From: an uncultured Lachnospiraceae bacterium
GTDB taxonomy: Bacteria; Bacillota; Clostridia; Lachnospirales; Lachnospiraceae
DNA length: 5,672 bases
Assembly: GCA_958405355.1 (NCBI GenBank)
Contig: CATYEA010000135.1
Location: forward strand, 1-5,672
Direction: 5' to 3'
In this document: positions 1 to 4,594 of the stretch, piece by piece
Position numbering within the stretch: the stretch's first letter is position 1
Layout of the letters: every line of letters starts with the position of its first letter
Position numbers and translations under genes: made by a program
The notes under the pieces: generated by a model
What the model was told of the DNA's origin: nothing
Database searches by the model: none
What the model saw: the letters and a program-made list of their open reading frames with translations, nothing else

Positions 1-84
1 AAGGCTCCCGAGTTGACAGACTTTGGAAATGGTCATATGTGCAGCTGCCATTTATATGATAAGGGAGGTGTGGAAAATGTCTGA
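1..84 (+). CDS. C-terminal end of an Opp/Dpp-type ABC transporter ATP-binding protein (OppD/DppD-like), 5' partial
   Basis: Frame 1 is open from the window edge to a TGA at 82-84 and encodes 27 residues starting KAPELTDFGNGHMCSCHLYD. The stretch GHMCSCHLYD fits the extreme C-terminus of the oligopeptide-type ATPase family (the oligo_HPY C-terminal region), where a 'P-x-L ... G-H-x-x-x-C' pattern is usual. The stop overlaps the start of the next ATPase gene by 8 nt (77-84), an arrangement typical of oppD-oppF and dppD-dppF pairs. The product would be one of the two cytoplasmic ATPases that energise peptide import. Only the tail is visible, with no nucleotide-binding motif in the window. The assignment therefore rests on this short match plus position immediately before an OppF/DppF-like gene. 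The exact subfamily and substrate cannot be told. Confidence 0.8.
   Translation, partial: KAPELTDFGNGHMCSCHLYDKGGVENV
62..68 (+). promoter_or_regulatory. Ribosome binding site that fixes the start of the OppF-like gene
   Basis: AGGGAGG lies 8 nt upstream of the ATG at 77. The open frame extends further up to a TTG at 23, but that codon has no Shine-Dalgarno sequence and would add 18 residues unlike the family. The site lies inside the coding end of the upstream ATPase, as expected for translationally coupled genes. Confidence 0.85.
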
Positions 85-1051
85 AGAAGTATTAATCCGG
101 GTTGAAAATGTGCGTAAGTATTTCAGCAAGGATTCCAAGCAGGTGAAGGCTCTGGATGGCATTCATCTGGAAATTCCGAAAGGTTCCTTTGTTGGCGTCG
201 TTGGGGAATCTGGCTGCGGAAAATCCACACTGGGCCGATGTATTATGCGTCTGATTGATGTCAGCGGCGGAAATATTTATTATAACGGAACAGAGATTAC
301 AAAATTTGGACCGAAACAGATGCGGGAATATCGTTCTAAGATGCAGATGGTTTTTCAGAATCCATTTTCTTCATTTGACCCGAAACGGACGATTTGGGAT
401 TCGATTGCAGAGGTGGGCCGCTTTTATAAAATGTCGGAGCAGGAGATTAATCAAAGAATTCAGGAAATGATTACCTGGATTAATCTGGATGAAAATATAC
501 TTCACCGGCACCCGAATGAGCTTTCCGGCGGTCAGCTTCAGCGTCTGGCTATTGCCCGGGCGATGCTGTTAAAACCGGAATTTATCATGGCCGATGAACC
601 GGTTTCTGCTCTGGATGTTTCTGTGCAGGCTCAGATTTTAAATATATTTATGGATATCCGTAAGGACAGCAATCTGACCATGATGTTTATTTCTCATGAT
701 TTAACCGTGGTGCGCCATGTGTGCGATATAGTTGTTGTCATGTATTTGGGAACTGTGGTGGAAAAGGGAACGGCTGAGGAAATATTTTCTAATCCGACCC
801 ATCCATATACCCAGGCGCTTTTATCCTCCAGGCCAAAGGATGACCCGGATAAGGAATCGAGCCGGATCATGCTTTCCGGTGATATTCCAAATGCGATGAA
901 TGTGCCTTCGGGATGCAGGTTCTGGCCGCGGTGCAGCCAATATAAAGAAGGCTTGTGTAACTGCAATTCACCGGAGGAAAAGTGCATTGGAGGAACGCAT
1001 TATGTTTCATGTCTTCGTACAGAGGAATTAACCCACGCTAAAAACTCCTGA
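77..1051 (+). CDS. Oligopeptide/dipeptide ABC transporter ATP-binding protein (OppF/DppF-like)
   Basis: This 324-residue protein is a cytoplasmic ATPase of an Opp/Dpp/Nik-class importer. It should pair with the OppD-like protein encoded just upstream and power two membrane permeases, which are not in the window. Visible motifs are Walker A GESGCGKST (residues 43-51), the Q-loop in QNPFSSFDP (Q94), signature LSGGQLQR (149-156), Walker B FIMADEP (169-175, E174 catalytic), the D-loop SALD (177-180) and the switch His in SHD (H207). The family tail follows: THPYTQALL (241-249), then a cysteine-rich C-terminus with Cys 280, 286, 294, 296, 303 and 312, in the oligo_HPY pattern GCRFxPRC. Length is normal for the family. 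The ATG at 77 is chosen for its ribosome binding site and the 8-nt overlap with the preceding gene. The substrate is inferred to be peptides from the family only; nickel or other ligands are carried by related systems. Confidence 0.95.
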   Translation: MSEEVLIRVENVRKYFSKDSKQVKALDGIHLEIPKGSFVGVVGESGCGKSTLGRCIMRLIDVSGGNIYYNGTEITKFGPKQMREYRSKMQMVFQNPFSSFDPKRTIWDSIAEVGRFYKMSEQEINQRIQEMITWINLDENILHRHPNELSGGQLQRLAIARAMLLKPEFIMADEPVSALDVSVQAQILNIFMDIRKDSNLTMMFISHDLTVVRHVCDIVVVMYLGTVVEKGTAEEIFSNPTHPYTQALLSSRPKDDPDKESSRIMLSGDIPNAMNVPSGCRFWPRCSQYKEGLCNCNSPEEKCIGGTHYVSCLRTEELTHAKNS

Positions 1052-1058
1052 ACAGGAG
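1045..1058 (+). other. Small hairpin over the OppF-like stop codon
   Basis: CTCCT (1045-1049) can pair with AGGAG (1054-1058) around a GAAC tetraloop, overlapping the TGA at 1049-1051. The 3' arm is part of an AGGAGG sequence (1055-1060) that resembles a Shine-Dalgarno site but sits 23 nt before the ATG at 1084, too far to serve it. The pairing is seen in the sequence; any effect on coupling or mRNA stability is inference. Confidence 0.4.
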
Positions 1059-1067
1059 GAAAATATA

Positions 1068-1078
1068 AAGGAGAGAGG
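1068..1078 (+). promoter_or_regulatory. Ribosome binding site of the solute-binding lipoprotein gene
   Basis: AAGGAGAGAGG precedes the ATG at 1084. The AAGGAG core lies 10 nt upstream and the GAGAGG end closer. This purine-rich site supports the chosen start and fits the strong translation usual for the binding protein, which is needed in excess over the ATPases. No promoter is evident in the 32-nt gap after the preceding gene. Confidence 0.75.
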
Positions 1079-1083
1079 ATACT

Positions 1084-2739
1084 ATGAAAAGAAATCTTTT
1101 AAAGGTAAGTGCCGTCGCTATGGCCGCAGCATTTGCACTGACAGCCTGTGGAAGCGGCTCCTCAGGAACAACCCAGACAACGGCAGCCGCAGAATCCGGC
1201 AGTGAAACAGGAAGTGAAAGCACGGCAGAAAGTACCTCTGGCGCAAAGGATACGCTGGTTGTTGCATTACAGCAGGATATTGTTTCCTTCGACCCGGCTT
1301 TTGCCTATGACCATACAACAAACCAGGTTGTAGACCAGGTGTGTGAATCATTATTACAGTTTACAGCCGACGGCGGTCTGGAACCAATGCTGGCTTCTGA
1401 TTGGGAGGCTGTAGATTCTACAACCTATGTTTATCAGATTCGGGACGACATCAACTTCTCTGACGGCAATCCGATGACTATGGATGATGTACTTTTCTCA
1501 GTACAGCGTCATATGGATGCGGAAGTTGCATCAAACATGGCATGGTTCTATGATAGTGTAGAGTCCATCGAACAGACAGGCGACTGGGAAATGACAGTAA
1601 AACTGGCACAGCCGGATGCAGCATGGCAGTATGCCTTTGCAACAACTGCCGGATGTATTATTGAAAAAGCCTATGCAGAGGAAAATGCCGATACTCTCGG
1701 AGGCCCTGGTGTAGCTGTTATTGGTACAGGCCCATATGTTTATGACAATTGGGTAACCGGTAATGAAATTACATTAAAAAGTAATGAAAACTACTGGGAT
1801 TCTTCTGTAACTCCGCAGATTAAAAACATTGATTTCCAGATTATCAACGATGAGACAACTCTTGTTACAGCACTGAAAAATGAACAGGTTGATTTTGCAC
1901 TGGAACCACCGACAGAAATGCTTTCTGAACTTGAAAGTGCTGGAAATCTTGCAATTTCTGATATCGGAAGCTGGTCTTGCCTTCATATGGCTATCAACTG
2001 CCAGAGCGAATATTTCTCTGATGTCAATGTACGTCTGGCTGTAGCTTATGCATTGGATAAAGATGGTCTTTACAATAGTATTTTAAGTGAAGACGGCGAA
2101 GAAGCGATTAACTCCATTCCTTTTGGAAGTGCCCTTTATGGTGCTGCATCCGATTCCTGGACAAAATATGCAGAAACAGCTTTTGATCCGAAAGGAGATT
2201 TGGAAAAGGCCAAAGAATATATGGCAAAATCCAATTATCCGGACGGATTTGACTGTGTGCTTTATGTAAAGAACAGCTCCGTTCGTTCTTCCTGCGCATT
2301 ATATGTACAGTCTGCATTGAAGGAAATTGGTATCAATGTGGATGTTGAAGTGGTTGACGGTTCTGAAATGAGCAACTATCAGTTTGGTACAAGCCGTGAC
2401 TACGATTTGTTAGTTATCAACTGGGAAGCAGATTATCCGGATGCTGCTGCCAATATTTATCCATTATTCTATTCGCAGAATGCCGGAGAAGGTGGTGCTA
2501 ACGCATCCTGCTATTCCAACGCTGAGGTTGATGAACTTTTGCAGAAAGAAAATGCGTCTGTTGATTTGGAAGAACGTACCGAACTTTTACAGCAGACCCT
2601 GGATATCGTTGGCCAGGAATGCCCGATGATTACATTCTACTATGCAACAAACCGTGTCGTTATGAATCAGAATGTGGAATACACAATGAGCCCATCTTAC
2701 ATCTGGAACTTCTATATTAAAGATGTTGTTGTAAAATAG
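1084..2739 (+). CDS. ABC transporter solute-binding lipoprotein, family 5 (peptide/nickel type)
   Basis: This 551-residue protein is the extracytoplasmic receptor that delivers ligand to the permeases of the Opp/Dpp-like importer. Residues 1-22 form a lipoprotein signal peptide: basic MKRNLLK, a hydrophobic Ala-rich core, and lipobox LTAC with C22 as the lipidated residue. Residues 23-55 are a low-complexity Ser/Gly/Thr/Glu linker (including GSETGSES) that tethers the domain to the membrane surface. The mature fold begins near LVVALQQDIVSFDPAF (58-73) and carries family 5 hallmarks. These are GGLEPMLASDWEA, a conserved 'IRDDINFSDGNPMTMDDVLFS' block (written here without its neighbours), GTGPYVYDNW with ENYW downstream, and near the C-terminus a W-x-A-D-Y-P-D motif (NWEADYPDAA). 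Length is typical. The gene closes the transporter operon, a common order in Clostridia. The ligand is not determinable from sequence; short peptides are the family default. Confidence 0.93.
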   Translation: MKRNLLKVSAVAMAAAFALTACGSGSSGTTQTTAAAESGSETGSESTAESTSGAKDTLVVALQQDIVSFDPAFAYDHTTNQVVDQVCESLLQFTADGGLEPMLASDWEAVDSTTYVYQIRDDINFSDGNPMTMDDVLFSVQRHMDAEVASNMAWFYDSVESIEQTGDWEMTVKLAQPDAAWQYAFATTAGCIIEKAYAEENADTLGGPGVAVIGTGPYVYDNWVTGNEITLKSNENYWDSSVTPQIKNIDFQIINDETTLVTALKNEQVDFALEPPTEMLSELESAGNLAISDIGSWSCLHMAINCQSEYFSDVNVRLAVAYALDKDGLYNSILSEDGEEAINSIPFGSALYGAASDSWTKYAETAFDPKGDLEKAKEYMAKSNYPDGFDCVLYVKNSSVRSSCALYVQSALKEIGINVDVEVVDGSEMSNYQFGTSRDYDLLVINWEADYPDAAANIYPLFYSQNAGEGGANASCYSNAEVDELLQKENASVDLEERTELLQQTLDIVGQECPMITFYYATNRVVMNQNVEYTMSPSYIWNFYIKDVVVK

Positions 2740-2740
2740 A

Positions 2741-2761
2741 AGCAGGCGCATAGACGCTGCT
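2741..2761 (+). other. Intercistronic hairpin 1, directly after the binding-protein stop
   Basis: AGCAGGCG (2741-2748) pairs with CGCTGCT (2755-2761) around the loop CATAGA, giving 7 bp with one bulged G. It starts 2 nt after the TAG at 2737-2739. There is no U-tract, so it is not called a terminator. A role in protecting the 3' end of the upstream coding region is inference. Confidence 0.45.
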
Positions 2762-2776
2762 GCGAATCATAGAAAC

Positions 2777-2820
2777 AGGCAGAGAACCCGATGCGTTATG
2801 CGCACCGGGTAACTCTGTCT
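2777..2820 (+). other. Intercistronic hairpin 2, long interrupted stem-loop without U-tract
   Basis: AGGCAGAG (2777-2784) pairs with CTCTGTCT (2813-2820, one G-U). A small A/AA internal loop follows, then ACCCG (2786-2790) pairs with CGGGT (2806-2810), then an A-C mismatch, then TGCG (2792-2795) pairs with CGCA (2801-2804) around the loop TTATG. That is about 17 bp in total. The following bases are ATAGAAAACGGGGG, with no U-run, so a standard intrinsic terminator is not supported. The stem ends about 10 nt before the ribosome binding site of the aminopeptidase gene. It could be an mRNA processing or stabilising element, or a weak attenuator. No convincing sigma-A promoter is seen in 2740-2840. 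Confidence 0.6.
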
Positions 2821-2840
2821 ATAGAAAACGGGGGATAACT

Positions 2841-4226
2841 ATGTCATTACATATGGATAAACTGGCATCAGAGCTTGTACGTGATGATGCAGTCATCGCA
2901 GAAAGCCAGGCTTTTTGTGAGAGTTATAAAGAATTTTTAAACCATTCAAAGTGCGAGCGGGAAGTCGTCCGTAATGTCATTGAAATGGTGAAGGCAAGGG
3001 GCTTTGTTCCTTTTGATGCCAAAGCGGATTATGCACCTGGAAGCCGTGTTTATTATAATGAAAAGAACAAAGCGCTGATCCTGGCTGTCATCGGAAAACA
3101 TGGTGTCCGAAATGGCTTGCATCTGATTGCATCCCATATCGATTCACCGAGAGTTGATTTGAAAACAACGCCATTATATGAAGAAGCAGAAATGGCTTAT
3201 TTTAAAACCCATTATTATGGTTCTATTCGTCGTTACCAGTGGGTGACGACACCTCTGGCTATGCATGGCCGGGTCAGCCTGAAAGACGGAACCCATCTGG
3301 ACTTTGCCCTCGGTGAGAAAGCGGGCGAGCCTCAGTTTGTTATTACAGATTTATTGCCGCATTTGGCAAAAGGTTTGAATCCGGGGCCGATTGATACGGT
3401 CATTACCGGGGAAATGCTGAACATCCTTATCGGCAGTTATCCGGCCGCTGACGATATAAAGGCAGATCCGGCAAAACAGAAAGTATTGGAAATTCTTGCG
3501 GAACAGTATGGCATTGAAGAAGAAGACTTTTTGTCGGCGGAGATTTGTTTCGTTCCTGCGTATAAGGCTTCGGATATCGGATTCGACAGGAGTATGATTG
3601 GAGCTTATGGTCAGGATGATAAAATTTGTGCCTACCCGGCCGTAGTAGCTTTGACAGAACTGGAAGCGCCTGAAAACACGACCATTGTTCTTTTAGCAGA
3701 TAAAGAGGAAGTCGGAAACGGCAGTGTTTCCGGTATGGATTCTGCTTATATTGATTATTTTATAGAAGATTTGTGCGCTATGGATGGCGTGACTCTTCGG
3801 GATGTACTGCGTAAATCCCAGGCTCTTTCTGCCGATGTGTCCAGCGGTTTTGACCCGGCTTATGCGGATTGTTTCGATGCCCACAATGTAAATCGCATAA
3901 ATCACGGCGCCATTATACAGAAATATAATGGCTATAACGGAAAGGCCGATACCAATGATGCCGGTGCCGAATATCTTGTCGAAATTCGTCGTATTCTGGA
4001 CGGTGCCGGAGTCTTATGGCAGAGCGGCGAGACCGGACGTATCGACCTTGGCGGCGGACGGACACTGGCCCGGTGTATTGCCAACCGTAATATCGATGTG
4101 GTCGATATCGGTGTGCCGGTTTTAAGCATGCACTCCACCTTTGAGACCACTTCCAAGCTGGATATTTATATGCTTTATAAAGCCCTTTCTGCCTTTATGA
4201 ATACGGAGATACATGGGCTGTATTAA
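2841..4226 (+). CDS. M18 family zinc aminopeptidase (aminopeptidase I / aspartyl aminopeptidase type)
   Basis: This 461-residue cytosolic metallopeptidase should remove N-terminal residues from peptides. M18 enzymes hold two metal ions and form large tetrahedral dodecamers. All expected active-site blocks are present: SHIDSPR with metal ligand H99 and D101, GAYGQDDK with bridging Asp (D259 or D260), DKEEVG with catalytic base E289 and ligand E290, SADVSSGFDP with ligand D332, and LSMHSTFET with ligand H431. There is no signal peptide or membrane segment. GGGGGA (2830-2835) lies 5-6 nt before the ATG; a second ATG at 2853 is possible but less well spaced. The gene follows the peptide importer by 101 nt with no evident own promoter, so co-transcription is plausible and would couple uptake to hydrolysis. 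Residue preference (acidic or broad, as in bacterial M18 members) cannot be decided from the sequence. Confidence 0.95.
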   Translation: MSLHMDKLASELVRDDAVIAESQAFCESYKEFLNHSKCEREVVRNVIEMVKARGFVPFDAKADYAPGSRVYYNEKNKALILAVIGKHGVRNGLHLIASHIDSPRVDLKTTPLYEEAEMAYFKTHYYGSIRRYQWVTTPLAMHGRVSLKDGTHLDFALGEKAGEPQFVITDLLPHLAKGLNPGPIDTVITGEMLNILIGSYPAADDIKADPAKQKVLEILAEQYGIEEEDFLSAEICFVPAYKASDIGFDRSMIGAYGQDDKICAYPAVVALTELEAPENTTIVLLADKEEVGNGSVSGMDSAYIDYFIEDLCAMDGVTLRDVLRKSQALSADVSSGFDPAYADCFDAHNVNRINHGAIIQKYNGYNGKADTNDAGAEYLVEIRRILDGAGVLWQSGETGRIDLGGGRTLARCIANRNIDVVDIGVPVLSMHSTFETTSKLDIYMLYKALSAFMNTEIHGLY

Positions 4227-4231
4227 AATAC

Positions 4232-4260
4232 TTGACAAGATTTTTCAGGGTGTTTATAAT
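4232..4260 (+). promoter_or_regulatory. Perfect-consensus sigma-A promoter of the thrS leader
   Basis: TTGACA (4232-4237) and TATAAT (4255-4260) are separated by exactly 17 nt, the optimal vegetative spacing. Transcription should start at about 4264-4268, just at the base of the T-box Stem I. The -35 box begins 5 nt after the TAA of the aminopeptidase gene, so there is no room for a terminator between them. The strength implied by the consensus fits a gene controlled mainly after initiation by the T-box. Confidence 0.92.
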
Positions 4261-4346
4261 GAAAGCAACGCGTTGATGAGACGAGTAAGATATGAAACAT
4301 CACAGAGAGGGACCGGTTGCTGGAAGGGTCCTGTTGGGAAATATCT

Positions 4347-4357
4347 GAAAACTACCT
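4347..4357 (+). promoter_or_regulatory. Specifier loop of the T-box, threonine codon
   Basis: The 3' side of the specifier loop reads GAAAACTACCT. By the usual layout (GAA, one base, codon, then a purine) the specifier is ACT at 4351-4353, followed by A. The adjacent triplet ACC (4354-4356) is the other candidate. Both encode threonine, so the amino acid assignment agrees with the downstream thrS either way; only the exact tRNA-Thr isoacceptor is uncertain. Confidence 0.75.
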
Positions 4358-4439
4358 CGGAGTGGCTCTAATCAAGTCCGGTGATTCCGTTATCAATCCG
4401 AATGAAGTGGTTTTGCATATGCGAAGGCATATGAAACAA

Positions 4440-4473
4440 AAAGGGTGGAACCGCGAGAAGAACTCGTCCCTTT
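4440..4473 (+). promoter_or_regulatory. T-box antiterminator helix
   Basis: AAAGGG (4440-4445) pairs with CCCTTT (4468-4473), and CGAG (4454-4457) pairs with CTCG (4463-4466) above the seven-base T-box bulge. The bulge holds TGGA (4446-4449), which should pair with the tRNA acceptor end. The variable A predicts a U discriminator base on the tRNA-Thr. The 3' strand CCCTTT is also the 5' arm of the terminator, so the two structures exclude each other. Confidence 0.9.
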
Positions 4474-4505
4474 CTATCAGACAAATGATAGGAAGGGGCT
4501 TTTTT
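4467..4505 (+). terminator. Conditional intrinsic terminator of the T-box leader
   Basis: CCCTTTCTATCA (4468-4479) pairs with TGATAGGAAGGG (4486-4497) with one G-U, and a T-G pair at 4467/4498 can extend it. The loop is GACAAA. TTTTTT (4500-4505) follows one base after the stem. The stem overlaps the antiterminator, as in all transcriptional T-boxes. It is also the first intrinsic terminator seen downstream of the transporter and aminopeptidase genes. Confidence 0.93.
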
Positions 4506-4541
4506 ATTCAATAGGTTTTTCACAGATTGAATAAAAAGCCC
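4496..4541 (+). repeat. Inverted repeat that re-uses the terminator 3' arm and U-tract
   Basis: GGGCTTTTTTATTCAAT (4496-4512) is complementary to ATTGAATAAAAAGCCC (4526-4541), giving 16 bp with a single bulged T and a 13-nt loop (4513-4525). The 5' arm includes the last G residues and the whole U-tract of the T-box terminator. It cannot affect the first pass of the terminator decision, since the 3' arm is transcribed later. It could form in readthrough mRNA, competing with the terminator stem and placing a structure upstream of the thrS ribosome binding site. The pairing is seen in the sequence; the role is inference. Confidence 0.6.
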
Positions 4542-4578
4542 TGAGATGAATGTCTGAATTTTAAATAAAGAATTTATG

Positions 4579-4585
4579 AAGGGAG
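4579..4585 (+). promoter_or_regulatory. Ribosome binding site of thrS
   Basis: AAGGGAG lies 9 nt upstream of the ATG at 4595. It lies outside both the terminator and the downstream inverted repeat, so ribosome access should not be blocked directly by either. The stretch 4542-4578 between the repeat and this site is AT-rich and shows nothing else recognisable. Confidence 0.88.
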
Positions 4586-4594
4586 AAAAACAAG

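Larger units (their letters stand above)
4264..4505 (+). ncRNA. T-box riboswitch (tRNA-Thr-sensing leader of thrS)
   Basis: This cis-acting leader binds tRNA-Thr and chooses between terminator and antiterminator. Stem I can be traced. Its base is AGCAAC (4264-4269) against GTGGCT (4362-4367), with one mismatch. A GA-rich kink-turn-like region (4275-4281) comes next, then the AGTA S-turn (4284-4287) and helix AGATAT/ATATCT (4288-4293 with 4341-4346). An AGAGAGG segment (4304-4310) leads to GGACC/GGTCC (4310-4314 with 4327-4331), closing the conserved distal loop GGTTGCTGGAAG. A Stem II region follows (about 4371-4412), then Stem III, CATATGC/GCATATG (4416-4422 with 4427-4433) with a GAAG loop. 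The T-box sequence AGGGTGGAACCGCG (4442-4455) and terminator end it. Uncharged tRNA-Thr should allow readthrough into thrS; charged tRNA should favour termination. The motif match is strong; individual helices were paired by eye. Confidence 0.96.

Noticed and set aside
23..76. An 18-codon upstream extension of the OppF-like gene from a TTG at 23.
   Set aside because: No ribosome binding site precedes it, the added residues do not resemble the family, and the ATG at 77 has a strong site and overlaps the previous stop.
694..987. A 97-codon open frame on the - strand inside the OppF-like gene.
   Set aside because: It is opposite conserved ATPase motifs and the oligo_HPY tail and has no supporting signals.
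1198..1221. Short imperfect tandem repeat in the lipoprotein linker (GSET/GSES).
   Set aside because: Low-complexity Ser/Thr/Glu/Gly tethers are usual in Clostridia lipoproteins; not an independent element.
2777..2820. Intrinsic terminator after the binding-protein gene.
   Set aside because: The stem is good but is followed by ATAGAAAACGGGGG, with no U-tract; reported only as a hairpin.
2797..2825. Promoter for the aminopeptidase with TATAGA at 2820-2825 as the -10.
   Set aside because: There is no matching -35 box 16-18 nt upstream, and the start would fall on the ribosome binding site.
4266..4275. Perfect 10-nt palindrome CAACGCGTTG at the predicted transcription start, considered as an operator.
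   Set aside because: A 10-nt palindrome is expected a few times by chance in a window this size, and these bases are better explained as the base of T-box Stem I.
4317..4514. A 65-codon + strand open frame within the leader, considered as a possible leader peptide.
   Set aside because: It coincides with the structured T-box RNA, lacks a convincing ribosome binding site, and the control is fully explained by tRNA sensing.
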